A stretch of 64,000 nt of DNA, from contig CM040093.1 in the NCBI GenBank assembly GCA_022496805.1, positions 15,168,213-15,232,212 of the forward strand, in the 5' to 3' direction. Both the position numbers and the translations under genes were made by a program. Source of the DNA: Pohlia nutans (Eukaryota > Streptophyta > Bryopsida > Bryales > Mniaceae). This document shows positions 10,587 to 22,898 of this stretch, piece by piece (position 1 is the first letter of the stretch; every line of letters starts with the position of its first letter). Below the pieces are notes generated by a model. The model was not told where the DNA came from. It saw only the letters and a program-made list of their open reading frames with translations, and searched no databases.

Positions 10587-13500
10587 ATGGCGCAACGAGC
10601 TGGGCGGACTTTCTTCAACAGGCTGTGGAAACAACAGCTATGGAAACAGGAGATCGGGAATTACACAAAGAGTAGTAGTACGGGAGCTCTGGCAAAGGAG
10701 GGTTTCCAACGATTCTTTTCCCCTTCCTTCCGAGCAGAACGATTCTCGCCTCGTAGTAATTTAGGGCTCAGGCAGAATTACTACACGGACGCGCGAGGGG
10801 TGGTGCATTTCAAGAGGCGAGGGCCGACCGTATGGCTGCAAGAAACTGTACGCCCGGGCGGGGGTCGGCCGGGGCAGCAGAAGAAGCTGTTGATCATTCT
10901 GGGAGTTGCGGGATGTGGCTCCGCGTATGTTTACTTCACCAATTTGCAGACGGTTCCTTACACGCATCGCCAACACTTCGTCTTGATCGGTCCAGCTTTG
11001 GAACGCCAACTGGGAGAGCAGGAATTCAACAGTGTACGCATTCTCAACACTCTCCATAGCCATCGTTTTCTTGCACTGATGCTCTCCATTTGGTCACATG
11101 GAGACTTTCTTTTGTCTGATTTTATTTAACACATGCACTGACATACAAAATGGCCGTATCTGAATTCTATTATTTCCACAATATGATCAGTCGAATTGGC
11201 CATTTTAAAGCCATGAATCCTAGGTCGTTTCGGGTTTTTCCATTTCATGATCTAGCTGTGATGCTTCTTCTCCTTGTACCGATGCTCTCCATAGCCATCG
11301 CTGTGACCTAGCAATTTTCTTGCACTGATGCTCTCCATTTGGTCATATGAAGACTTTCTTTTATCCAGTTTTATTTCACAATTGCACTGACATAAAAAAT
11401 GGCCGTATCTGAATTCTATTATTTTCAGTCGAATTGGCCATTTTAAAGCCATGACTCCTTGGTCCTTTAGGTGTTAGGGTTTCCACTGCATGAGCGAGCT
11501 GTGATGCTTCTTACGTCATTTTAAAACCATGAATCGTTGGGTTCTTTTGGGGTTAGGGTGTCCATTTCATGAGCGAGCTGTGATGCTTCTTACGTCATTT
11601 AAACACCATGAATCCGTGGTTCTTTTGGGGTTAGGGTGTCCATTTCACACTAGAAGAAATCCGGGATTCTGCGACTACAAGTATACGACTCAAACTAGTC
11701 CACAATGACTAATCACAGTCATAACGGACTAGTTTGAGTCGTAAACTTGTAGTCGCAGAATCCCAGATTTCTTCTAGTGCCATGAGCAAGCTGTGATGCT
11801 TCTTACGTCATTTTAAACCATGAATCCTTGGTTCTTTTGGGGGTTAGGGTGTCCATTTCATGAGCAAGCTGTGATTCTTCCTGTTGCAGATGAAAACACA
11901 GATGTCGGCCAAGATTCTTCCACCAATACATCCACAGGCCGTTCGCATCCGCCGAATCGCGCAGGATGTGATTGAGGCAGCGATGGCGGGGACGAAGACG
12001 CAGAGCTGGGGGGAAGTGGAGCACCCGCATGTCCCGCACGCGAGTGACCACGCCTCCCCACGAGCTCGGAGTAGCAACAACCCCGGGGAATTAGACAAGC
12101 CGCACAAAACCACCCCGGAGGACATGTATGGGAATGAGAAGCTGGAGGACGACATGTGGGTGGACAAGAGCCGGAAGAAGGGCCTGGACGAAGGCTCCCA
12201 GGGTTACACTGCCCATTTGAACAACCTCAAGTGGGAGGTCATTGTGGTCGATGAGGACATCATGAATGCCTTCTGTCTCCCTGGAGGCAAGATCGTTGTC
12301 TACACTGGCTTGCTCAAACAGTTTCGATCGGACACCGAAGTTGCCACTGTCCTGGGTCACGAGGTATGATTCTCCCATCTTCTGCTCATTGATAGAGAAT
12401 CATATGATATACGATGTGTGTACACAATCTGATATACAGTAAATGTGTGATATATAGTACAATACACAAAATGTATGGTGATATGATATACAATTGAGTA
12501 CACTACGATACACAATATAAATGTGAATAATAGACATTAATCCACATCAACATTCAAAGTTTAAAATCATTGTGAAACTAAGGCAAATTCCATAAGGCCT
12601 AGTTGCGAATTTCAGACATTAAAGTGGAAGTTCATTGTACCAAGAGAGATGAGTCATCTCACGTTTGAGGTTGGATATTGCTTCGGTTTAGGGTCATGGC
12701 AAAAGGAAAGTTTAGGGAAGCATCTGAACTAACCCCTGTTACCAACAACTCATCCATTCATACACTTGGTTGGCCTTCAATAAGCAAGTGGTGTAAGCAT
12801 GACTTAGGTTTATAAGCAATGCCACGAATCTTTGAATAGAGATAGGGTTGTGTACCGTCTGTTTTAGTGATCTACAACCTCCCACTTTGCATCCATTCAT
12901 ACACTCCGTTGGCCTTCAAATGGTATAACATGACTGAGGTAAATGTCTATGCCCACTGATCTGTGAATGGAAATAGGGTTGTCTATTGTCAACCTCCCAC
13001 TATGAAATTGCAAGCAAGAAAACCACAGGAGCAGCCACAGTACCAGGTTTCTCATACTCAAGCTGCTCCTGTGGTTTTCTTGCGTTCAATTTCATAGTGG
13101 GAGGTTGACAATAGACAGCCCTATTTCCATTCACAGATCAGTGGGCATAGACATTTACCTCAGTCATGCTTACACCATTTGCTCATTGAAGGCCAACGGA
13201 GTGTATGAATGGATGCAAAGTGGGAGGTTGTAGATCACTAAAAGAGACGGTACACAACCCTATCTCTATTCAAAGATTTGTGGCCATAGACATTTACTTA
13301 AGTCATACTTGCTTATTGAAGGCCAACGAAGTGTATGAATGGATGTGAATAGGAGGTTGTAGATCACTAAAAGTGACATTACACAACCCTGTTTCCATTC
13401 AAAGATTAGTGGCCATAGACATTTACCTCAGTCATGTTTACACCATTTGCTAATTGAAGATGAGTTACTGTTGGCAACAGGGGTTAGTATTGAAGATGGG

Positions 13501-14866
13501 ATCAGGTCCTCACGGTTTTAGTATCCTCTTTAATATGAATGGAAATAGGGTTGCCTATTGTCACTTATAGTGGTCTATAGTGACCTCCCACTTTGAAATT
13601 GCATAAGAAGTTCATACATAAGGTAAGCCACCCTATTTTTGTCACTATGTACCAATAGTGTGCGTATCAATTCTTAAAATGTAAGGCACTGATGCATATT
13701 TCTGTAACTATGTACCAATAGTGTACGTATCAAATCTTAAAATGTAAGGCACTGATGCATAGTCATGGCACAAATAAGGTGGTTTACCTACAGATTTGAC
13801 TCTTGTATCCAAAGATCTCTTCACAACCCTATAGTTCTCCCAAACATCACACTCCTACATACGTTGAAAATGCTTCAAGTGACGCAAATAGTAGCGTATA
13901 CCTGATGTCAAGTTTTGAAGTCGAAGTTACTGTTTGACTTATTTTTTGCTTGGATTATTTAATTTCAGGTTGGACACGTGGTGGCACGGCATGTTGCAGA
14001 GAAGCTGACCCAAGGAGTATGGCTAGGCTTCTTGCAGCTCATCATTCTGTCGTTTGTTTATGTTCCTGGCCTTGTCTCCAGCACTTCAGACCTTCTTCTC
14101 AAACTTCCTTTCTCCAGGAGGTAAGTGAGGATTGTAAAGCTCATATTGCAACATCTTTTTGACGCCTATTTTCATGTTTCCAACCTCCATTATTTCAAGG
14201 AATCTATTTCAAGGAACTCTATAAACCACTTTTTCTGTCCCGTGCCTAGCAACATGAATATCTACACTCTCAAGTCGTTATTATCACACTCTCCAATAAC
14301 ACATTCCAGTGGATATTTGCTATTGTGTACACATGTGATCGGACAATTTTCACATGACAAGTTCTGAACTCTTGTGCGTTGCGTACCAAAGGGGTGCAAC
14401 TGTCCCTCTCTATTATGACATGTTTGGGAAACCCCAACTTCAAGGTGGATGACTTGTCACATGTGTATTGCTTTACCGTCATATTACGGAGTGTCATCGT
14501 ATGGAGAGTAGACTGATATAAAAGAGTTCTGAGTGTATTTTGTGCATGCCAAAATTGTTCGTCTGGATGAATTCTGTGCAGCAAATACAACATACTAATG
14601 GATTCCATGTCTGCAGGATGGAGTCTGAGGCAGACCACATTGGGTTGATGTTAATGGCAGCGGCAGGCTACGACCCCACATACGCACCTGCGTTTTACGA
14701 GAAGATGGGAAACCTGGGAAAGCAACCTGAGTATCTGCAATACGTCAACACTCATCCATCTGGCAAGAAACGAGCAGACGCGCTGCGAGACAGTGGCACC
14801 ATGCAGGAGGCTGTAAGAATATACGGCGACAAGATTGCTGGCCAGGGCCAACATGGATTTCTTTAG
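10587..14866 (+). CDS. OMA1: OMA1-like mitochondrial zinc metallopeptidase (M48)
   Basis: Four exons: 10,587-11,033, 11,890-12,363, 13,969-14,120 and 14,617-14,866. All junctions are GT-AG and in frame, giving 440 codons plus stop. The N-terminus is Arg/Ser/Phe-rich with no acidic run (MAQRAGRTFFNRLWKQQ), as in a mitochondrial presequence. A hydrophobic stretch follows (LLIILGVAGCGSAYVYF, about residues 100-116), a likely inner-membrane segment. Plant/fungal OMA1 phrases come next: VPYTHRQHFVL, then ILPPIHPQAVRIRRIAQ. The zinc site HEVGH is split by intron 2 (HE at the end of exon 2, VGH at the start of exon 3). The third ligand lies in ESEADHIG of exon 4. A hydrophobic segment (LQLIILSFVYVPGLV) sits between them. 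OMA1 degrades inner-membrane proteins under stress. The catalytic motifs are intact. I chose the ATG at 10,587 because no upstream in-frame ATG is seen. Confidence 0.9.
11130..11880. repeat. Tandem repeats in OMA1 intron 1
   Basis: Several units of roughly 75-95 bp share 'ccatgaatccttggttcttt', 'ggttagggtgtccatttcat' and 'gagcgagctgtgatgcttct'. The last unit ends about ten bases before the exon 2 acceptor (ctgttgcag at 11,881-11,889). The array matches the fold-back at 9.6-10.5 kb. A CACTA-type MITE interrupts one unit. Confidence 0.7.
11648..11779. mobile_element. CACTA-type MITE, 132 bp
   Basis: It begins CACTAGAAGAAATCCGGGAT and ends in the near-complement ATCCCAGATTTCTTCTAGTG, with inverted repeats of about 37 bp. 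The flanks are TCA (11,645-11,647) and CCA (11,780-11,782), a 3-bp target duplication with one change. It lies inside a known tandem repeat whose uninterrupted copies read 'tttcatgagc', which confirms the insertion point. Confidence 0.85.
12728..13489. repeat. Long fold-back in OMA1 intron 2 (about 760 bp)
   Basis: The centre is near 13,046, where 'accacaggagcagc' faces 'gctgctcctgtggt'. The arms run outward for about 290 and 415 bp. Paired blocks include 'gtctatgcccactgatctgt' with its complement at 13,131-13,151, and the outer ends ctaacccctgtt and aacaggggttag. The right arm is longer because a block with 'gaaggccaacg(g/a)agtgtatga' occurs twice. Related single-arm fragments lie in DCL introns 21 and 26. 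Confidence 0.85.
13621..13789. repeat. Small inverted-repeat element with an internal tandem duplication
   Basis: The ends are AGGTAAGCCACCCTATTT and AAATAAGGTGGTTTACCT (imperfect inverted repeats). Inside, a block of about 60 bp (ctatgtaccaatagtgt to ggcactgatgcat) is repeated in tandem. Related ends occur near 28,700 and 29,520. It is probably a MITE; no clear target duplication is seen. Confidence 0.55.
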
Positions 14867-16669
14867 AAATACCCAAAACTGTCCTTGCACCTAAGGCTCT
14901 CTGATTTCACCCATGGGGTAACTTACAGTCTCCCACTCTCAGACTTGAAATTGCCAGCACTGTCATGTGAATAGAATTCACCATATCTTTGGCACTTGAT
15001 TTGAAATATTGGTTACAAATCGTATTTGTTGAAGTTTGTACAAGATCAGTGTTATTAACTAGCACTCAAGGATTCTATTTGTACAGCACCCGTAGCTATT
15101 GTGTTGAGGTCAGGTGTGTCTACTTGGGTGTCGGTACGATGCATTCATTGTAGTATTCAAGTACGTGTGAGAGGAGCCTCTGGCTGTACTTCCCACTTTC
15201 ATTATGATGTCTGCACTTCCTGTCTGTAAGTAGATTACGAGAGAAAGGTCCTTTTTAAGCTCATTCCAATTGTCTGGCTGTCAGTGCTGTGACATTTTCG
15301 TCCTTAACTAATTTGATTCCTGCATTTATTCTGTGAATTTCCACCATTATCGTGGCATTTATGGCAGCTTTTCTTCTGGCTGTCAATGCCATACTAAACC
15401 GTGCAATTCCTTTGCCTTTCACATTGCTCATCATTCAGACAGCGTGATTGGTTTTTCGCATTGAAAGCAGCGTTTTTTTGGTTGTATTGTGGTCTTTTGG
15501 TCATGAAAGCACGGCACTTCCATTTGCGTGTCAAAAATAAAATAAAGATAATAGAATAATAAAAAATGAAAAAATGACAGAGTGATATTATTCAGTTCTG
15601 TAGCCGAGAGGGGGGATATTTTTGGGATCCCATGACGTAAGTTTTGATTTTTGTGGCTGAGAATCTCCGCTGTTGACTTGCCTTAGAGGTGAACCTTTTG
15701 GAGTCCACGCAACCACATTGTGGTTGAGGTTGCAGATGCTTGTTTTTGCAAACTATCGTAAGATCTACTTGGAAGCGAGCATCAATGTTTGAAGTTCATA
15801 TGTGGGAATTCATCTCATGCACACACTGCAAAAATTAATAATTTGATTTAGAGTTTTGAAGCTATCAAAATACCTATGTACAAAACACCAAAATATTACA
15901 AATACTTCAAAATATAGCAAATACTTACAAATAATACACATGTACTATGCAGTATTTCTTGTGTTTGGAAGTTTGTTATCTTGTGTTTGGAAGTTTGTTA
16001 TCTTGTGTTGTCTTGTTCATGTTCCATTAGTGTATGTATTCCGATCTTGATCGATGTACTAACTCCTTTCATATTCTAACATCATATAAATTTTTATCTT
16101 AGACAATATATGAATAAGTTGCTCTCACTTGTAGAATTCACAAGAATTATGTGGGAGTCCGTTCTTGACTTGAAAGATTGTAGTGGAGAAGTGTTGACAT
16201 AGGTCATTGTTGAACCTCTTCACTTTCGAAAATTTAACCCAAATTCTATTTAACTTTGAAGTCACACATCCTCCAAAATTTCATTTTTGATTGTGCATTA
16301 TATGGTTCAAAGCCATACTATAATCTTCCAATCCAATGGTCCGATCTTACCAAGTTTTAACCAACACTTGTATGATTAAGATATGTTTACATTTATATGG
16401 TTGAATACTATTAATAATATCCCTAATTTCAATAGAGAGAGAGTTTAAAAAATTTGAACCAAAAAAATTGAACCACCTTGGGCTGCAAAGAATTAAAATT
16501 ATTTTCAAGGTTTGACGTTTCACCTTCAAAGTGTGACATCTCTCACATTTTTCATGCAAGGTTTCACACCTATTTATATCATCTTATGTCCAAGGCCTCA
16601 CCTCTCATTTAAAGTTTCACATTTGTCCTTGAAGGCCTCACATTTATTACACATCTAGCTACATTTATT
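14867..16669. other. Intergenic DNA downstream of OMA1
   Basis: No gene is supported here. The first part should hold the OMA1 3' UTR. An A-rich stretch with AATAAA-like words occurs only near 15,535-15,560. A direct repeat of 'cttgtgtttggaagtttgtt' is at 15,958-15,998. From about 15,840 the sequence is AT-rich and unassigned. Confidence 0.5.
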
Positions 16670-16863
16670 ATTGCAACATGAAATGAGTCATAAAAAAATC
16701 CCAAATCATCCCCTTTCTAATCTGTTCACTCATGCATGAAGCTCACTTCCCAAAAGTTCTATAGAAAAAAATCCACATTACGAAAAGTGCATGACGGATG
16801 AGAAAACTTGGATGAAATTTGCACATCGTCCAAAAAATGGACGCTTAGGTAGTTAAGGGTTAA
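16670..16863 (+). repeat. Fragment of a TTAA element, family C
   Basis: It shares the right half of family C (aaaacttggatgaaatttgc, then acatcgtccaaaa) and ends in AGTTAAGGG-TTAA at 16,860-16,863. The left half and left TTAA end are missing, so it is a truncated copy. Confidence 0.65.
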
Positions 16864-17623
16864 TACATTACCATTTATACCCACATAATAGTGAGAGTTT
16901 CTCTATAGACCTGTTCTCATACAATATTATTTATGCTTACATGGTAGTGAATTCAAGTGAAAGGTTTTAATTACATAATATTATAAAAGAATTGAATTTG
17001 AAGAGCGACACTTCTTCCGGGACTTCTTCAAATAATGATTTTTTTTTATTTGAAGAAAAATTCTAGAATAATATTTTCCTTTGTGAAGAATTAAAATAGG
17101 GGATTTAAAATTTAAAAATGATGATTAAAAAAATTCCAATTCTTTTCCATACCTAACAACAAATGAAGTGTTGAACGGTTAGATGATTCTTAAATATCAA
17201 GTATTGGATGGGGGGAGCATTGAGAGTTAAGACTTAAGAAAGGGTACTATAATTTTTTTTTAAAAGCTACGGATGAGAATTGCAATGGTAAATGAGTTAT
17301 TAGATTCAACTGATTTTGAATAAGTACAAGCAAAGTGGTATGGTAAGAGAGCTTGATGCTTTCTAGATTGATTCATGTTGGCATATTTTTTTATTGTTGC
17401 TTGTGGCCTAATTGATATATAAAGAACTACGGAATTTCAATGTTATGATATATTGAGGCATTTTACACATGCTATTGGATTTTTCATGAAAATATAAAAA
17501 TTTGTAGGAAATAATATCAAAATGGGTTAAAATTTTGAAACCCTCTAAAAAAAAATTAAAAAATTAGGAGCTTCTTCATAGAGGAGGTTTTCAGAAAAGT
17601 ATTAAGTAGCTCTTTCAAGATGA

Positions 17624-18173
17624 TTAACCCCTAAAAGCCCGAGGGGTATTGGACAAAACATAGATGTGTTATAATATGTGCCTTCCATATGTTTGATGAA
17701 GTTTGGTTCAATAAACAAAATGTAGAGTATCATCTCTACAAATTATCTGTACGGTCAAACTTCCAAAATAACTTTAGATCATTTTTTAATGAATTTAAAA
17801 GCATTAACCTTTGAAAATTTGTATAAATTATAATTTCCAATTTTAGAGTTCAAATTTTAGCATGATTGATTAAAGTTGGGCTATCTATTGTAAACTTCAA
17901 AAAAGCAAAAGAAATGATGGAGGAATCATCATTACTTTCCCCAAATAGCAAATTTTATAACACTAAGTCAATGTTGAGATGATCTACTTTGAAAAATTCT
18001 CCCAGGTGGAGTTTAACTCGGATTGCCATAATTCAAATTGGGTTGGAAAGTAGACTTGATGTAGTATTTTACAATATTTTTTATTTTTTCAAAAAAAATA
18101 TATTTTTGTTCCGAGCAGCCCGTTAAATTCGGGCAGCGACCAGAAAATGGTCGTTTGAGCGCTTAGGGGTTAA
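17624..18173 (+). mobile_element. TTAA-flanked element, family B, 550 bp
   Basis: It starts TTAA-CCCCTAAAAGCCC and ends GAGCGCTTAGGGG-TTAA, both TTAA copies intact. The interior (acatagatgtgttataatat, gcattaacctttgaaaattt, ggagtttaactcggattg) is shared with copies at 20,446-21,512 (reverse, interrupted), 34,473-35,024 and 55,052-55,646. It is AT-rich and non-coding. This copy preserves a single internal TTAA in 'ggagtttaactcgg', the site used by another insertion in the 20.4-kb copy. Confidence 0.8.
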
Positions 18174-19384
18174 TGGTTTCCACTATGATAGAAGAAGTGT
18201 TGTCTTCAAATTGAGAAATTTTATCCATCTTCAAATTTCTATGAAAATTCTACTAATTTTCACTTAGGGGGGGGAAGGGGGGGGGTTTCATTCAGTAAAC
18301 ATAGTGCATTAAAATATAGGGTGTGTTTTATTCATTGGAGGGAAATTTTCTACATAATTAGAAAATTTTAGATGTAATATAGGATGATTTAAATTCAAGT
18401 AAAGAATAATTCTAGAATATACCTAGAATATTCTAGAATATTCTAGAATATATCTAAAATATTCTAATTATTTAATAGACCCATTTAATTATCATGTTAA
18501 CGCACGTGTCCACATTAATTTTAATTGGAGTGATCTCCTGAGAATTTTCATAGAGTGATTCAACATAAATATCATTCATAGCTTTAAGTATAAGAATAAA
18601 AAGAAATAAATATAAGCATATTTTGAAAATGTCTAACTAATTTCTAAAAAAATTCAATATGTGATCATTAGTATATTAGGGTCATTAGTATGTCATGTGC
18701 TAAAAAAACTGCTTTGTATTTATTTTGAATCAATATCTTTGACAACTCTTGAAAATAGATTCTAGAGAATAATTGATAGGATGCAACTGTTTATGTCCTT
18801 ATTGATGAATGAAAGCGAAGCATATTCATAGAACCTTTTAGCAACCTCTAAATGTGGGCCATGTGGGTTTGGAAAGAGACATTTACCAACCTTAATTTGA
18901 TTACATGTATCAAACCTCTGTCAAAATTTGCTTAGTTTCAAATAGTGACATGTACAGTGTATAGGAGGATAGGAGGAATAAACCAATGTTGGACTGGTAG
19001 AACATCTTTCTACAAGTGTTTTCTACCAAACTTAACCGTGTATAATTGTTAGACTCTCACCAAAACAATTGCCTTCTACTTGCAAATACTCGCACTCTCG
19101 ACACCCCTTTAATGATATTGTTGATTTTTTTCCCTTTTAGCCAAATGTATCATTCAAATTCACCTTTGATACATGAAGCAATTGTGACAATTGGTGAGTG
19201 AGGAAGCTAGTATGTAGTCTTTTCTTATCTAGCACTAGCTTCATTCCTGTTTACTTGAAGTCTAACTTGGGAAGAAAGGAGCTACTGAATGGTCACCCAC
19301 CCATCCAACGTTGTTCACTTCTTACTATCTGATTTCAAAATCTCTTTTGCAAAAATCTAATTTGTTTTCAAATTTATGATGAAA
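18174..19384. other. AT-rich intergenic DNA, nothing identified
   Basis: It includes a homopolymeric G run near 18,268-18,285 and repeated 'attctagaatat' words near 18,410-18,460. No reading frame, RNA gene or complete element is supported. Confidence 0.55.
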
Positions 19385-19690
19385 TGGGAGTTTTACACTC
19401 AATTAGCATGTTTTAATACAAAATTATTTAATAGTAAAAATTATATACTCAACTACAACATTTTAATATAATATTATTCATGTGTCCATAATAATGAAAG
19501 TTACGTACTCAATGGACAATTTCTAATCAAATATCATTCATGCCTACATGATAATAAGAGTTATTTATTCAACTGGCATGTTCTAATACAATATCATTCA
19601 AGTCCATACAATAATAAAAGTTAGTTACTCAAATCACAATTTTGAATACAATATTATGCGTGCCTACAATATCATTGTGTAGGCATGCAT
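19385..19690. repeat. Degenerate tandem repeat, about 60-65 bp unit, about five copies
   Basis: Units share 'tactcaa...cat/caattttaatacaatattattcatg...acaataataaaagtta'. The array ends in a short inverted repeat (aatattatgcgtgcctacaa facing ttgtgtaggcatgcataata, 19,650-19,700). Related sequence occurs near 16,865-16,980. Confidence 0.6.
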
Positions 19691-19734
19691 AATATTGTAT
19701 ATTGGCTTTCATCTTGATCTTAGTAGGAGTTGGT

Positions 19735-20445
19735 TATGTGTCATTTTCTCTCATGACCTTTCATATTTATATCATCATATGGCCAATTTTTAATTTGATT
19801 CATTTTTTTTAATAGCCTTTATCATTAGATCAAGAATGGTTTACCATTTGCTTTTATATCCTTTCATCTTAGAGTTAATAGTATTTTACCATTTTCATTT
19901 GTGGTAATTAATCTATGAGTCTAAACAACATCATTATTATCATTAGTCTATCATTTGCATTCAAGACCTTTAAACCTTAAGTCATAATTAGTAGATTATC
20001 GTTTATTTTTATGGCCTTTCATTTGTGAGTCTAGACAACAATCATTATTATCATTACCTGTAGTTCTTTTATAGTTTCGCCTATAATTATATTATTTTTG
20101 GAATTTCTAAATTTAAGAAAATTACTTCCAATTTTTGAAAAATAAGCATGGATATTTTACAATGCTTTTGATATTTTAAGATTTCCGAACTTAAAAATCA
20201 AAATTAAAATAATTATTCAGTACAAGAGTGCCGAAATTGAAAAGGTAGTCTACCAATTGCATTCAAGACCTTTCATTTTAAACTCATCATTAGATTATCA
20301 TTTATTTATGGCCATTCATTTCCAAGTCACCTTGTATATGTCATTTTCTTTTACAGTTCTTTTATTTGTGAATTAGCAATTACCACCGTTCATCTCCAAT
20401 AAGTTATTTGAGTAGCTCAATTAATGTAGGCTCATATTCTTCCAT
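19735..20445. repeat. Left copy of a dispersed direct repeat
   Basis: Blocks such as 'tttgtggtaattaatctat', 'agtctatcatttgcattcaa' and 'caattaatgtaggctcatat' recur in the same order at 22,740-23,110 and 23,800-24,030. This left copy lacks the interior of about 680 bp that holds an exon-like fragment in the right copy. Confidence 0.6.
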
Positions 20446-21512
20446 TTAACCCCTAAGTGACCAAACGACTATTTTATGGTCACTACCCTTTCCTTATGGG
20501 CTGCCCATGATGAAACTTTTTTTTTTTATAAAAAATAAAAATATTTTCAAATAAGAAATCAAGTCCTACTTTTGAACCCAATTTAAATCATGTCAATCCA
20601 AGTTAAGTAAACCCTTAAAGGGCTGAGACCCTAAATTTGGGCTCCCCAAAGACATCCCAAGATAATTTAGTAGTGCCCAAGATAGTTTAAAACGAAAAAA
20701 TTAAAATAAAAAATAAAAAATAAATTTATTTATTTGCAAAATCCGCCTGTCAGGGCGCCGCATGGGCTAGCCGGGACACTACCAAGCCAACACTAGCTAG
20801 CGCAGTGGCGCCAAACCCAAATAAAATTTATAGTTAAGTTTTTTGTAAACTCATATCAATAGTGTCGGCATGGGTTCTCTATGGTTTTAGTTGCCCAACT
20901 ACAACCAAGTTCCTCCCTCCATTCCTTCATTTGATTGTGAAAGTTTTCCATAATTGTCCAAACTAGGCAGAACTTAGAAATCTAGCTTCGCTTTTTCAAC
21001 AGCTTTCCAAAGCATCATTTCTTTTCTATTTTGGTCCACAAATTATTATTTTTCTCCCATTATTCTCTCATAACTAAGCCCGTGGGTCTTAGTTGTCCTT
21101 TAAGGGTTAAACTCCACCAAGGAGAAATTTTCAAATTCAAAGATCACAATATTGTCCTAGTATGATATGATTTTCTATTTGGGGAAATTGGTTCTTTTTT
21201 TTGGAAAATTCTCTTTTTAAAATTTTAGAATTTAGAATGCCTAGTTTTAACCAATCATACCAAATTTCAAATTGTAAAAATAAAATATGTAATTTCGGTG
21301 GATATTAAATGGTAAATGCTTCTAAATTCGTTAAATGAGTATCTAAAACATTTTTTGAAAGTTTGACCGTATGGATAATTACCTCGATAATTACTAAACA
21401 TCATGCTTCTCATTTTCTCTTAGTTTGAACCAAAATTCATCAAAGTTGCAGAAGTAACATTTAATAACACATCCAAGTTTTGCCCTTATCTCCTCTATCA
21501 TTTAAAGATTAA
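20446..21512 (-). mobile_element. Family B TTAA element interrupted by a family D element
   Basis: The outer element has TTAA at 20,446-20,449 (followed by CCCCTAAGTGACC) and at 21,509-21,512, and is the reverse complement of the 17.6-kb copy. It is split by an insert ending CCTTTAAGGG-TTAA at 21,107-21,110. Removing the insert leaves about 560 bp, the normal family B length, and restores the 'gagttaaactcc' context of intact copies. The paralogous sequence at 23,820-23,840 lacks the whole outer element. Confidence 0.75.
20603..21110 (-). mobile_element. Family D TTAA element nested in a family B copy
   Basis: The left side reads TTAA-gtaaACCCTTAAAGGGC (a few extra bases at the junction). The right side reads TCCTTTAAGGG-TTAA. 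The sub-terminal 'aactaagcccgtgggtctta' matches the end of the family D copy at 27,387-28,030 in reverse. It contains a short G+C-rich patch (about 20,745-20,815) unlike its surroundings. It is non-coding. Confidence 0.65.
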
Positions 21513-22261
21513 TGTTGTAGACTTTGGAGGGTTTGTTTTTATTTGATATGTTAAATAGTGTCGGTGTGTAAAATAGATTAAATAATGTCATTTTCTTAAT
21601 TGACTTTTTCCAAGTTAATATAGATCATTTTACATAATGTGGGGATTTTTAAATAATGTTGCTCACAGTATGTAGAAATAAAGTGTGTAAATTGAGGCCA
21701 ATAGCTCCAATTTACTTCTGGGGTCATCCATGGAATTTTAGAGGCTTCAAAATTGAAGGTAATTATTTGCCTCAAGAAACCTTGGTAGGTACTCGTTTAG
21801 AGGACTTTGTAAATAATGTATAGATAACACATAAAAAAACACAAAGACATGATGTTCAAGTACCGCATGTAACAACAAGTGTGGAAAATTAGCATAGACA
21901 TTTCAATTCTTTATTGTATGTCCAAAGGTATACATAACATTCATTAGCATGCACTGTCCCTGTCTTGGCTCTACAGTAGATGGTGTGGAATATTCCAAAC
22001 CCAACAATACTTCATTAGTAGCGAAGTGGACAAGTGGGGACTCAAGGTGATGTGGAGAGTGTATGAAGGAAAGGCAATGGGCATGAAGATTACTGAATGT
22101 TATGTAGTATCATACTCCACTTTCTCGTTCGGCATTCACTTGCCAAAGTAATGATTTCCGGAAGAAGAAAAAACATTTTAGATATAGTAAAAGCAATTTT
22201 AAATTAAATTAATTTTTTAATTAATGAAATTAGAATTTTATAACTTGGCATCACAAATTGG

Positions 22262-22440
22262 AACCAACCGGCACATATTAGGACATCCACTAGCATACCA
22301 ATTGATACACAGTAGGACACCAACTCGCACAAACTAGAACACCAATTGGACTAGGACACCAAGTAGCAAAGACTAGGATAGAGACTAGGATACCAAGTGG
22401 CAAAGAGTAGGACACCAACTAGGCAACGAACTAGGAAAAT
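22262..22440 (-). repeat. Left-arm minisatellite
   Basis: Repeats of 'aggacaccaact(a/c)gca(a/c)a' form a short array in the left arm of the long inverted repeat. It is the reverse complement of the larger array at 24,720-25,830. Confidence 0.7.
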
Positions 22441-22898
22441 TGCATAGAGCTGACCGATATCATGTAATTTTAACTTTTTTTTCACTGAATTTCTAAATAT
22501 CCAGTAAAATCTTATTAATTAATTTCTTTTTGTCGAACAAAAAGTGAGGTACGGTAGTAAGTGTGGATAAGTGTCATAAACAAATGCATACATGTGTCAT
22601 TGTAAAGTCAAGTAGTTTAAAGTGCGGTAAATATTACAAAGATATATTGCCAAACTTACTCTCTGGGTCAAGTCTTTAAAGGTTTTTTTATTCTATATAG
22701 CCTTTGTTTTATATTCTATTTTTATATCTTTTTATCTTAAAGTTAATAATAGTATTTTTTCATTTGTGGTAATTAATCTATAAATCTAAACAACAATCAT
22801 TATTATCCTTAGTCTATCATTTGCATTCAAGACCTTTCATTTTTAAGTCATTAGTAAATTATTGTTTACTTTCTCATGGCCTTTCATATATGAGTCAC

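Noticed and set aside
10560..10587. An upstream start for OMA1 at 10,560
   Set aside because: That frame opens with TTG, not ATG. The first in-frame ATG is at 10,587 and gives a good mitochondrial presequence.
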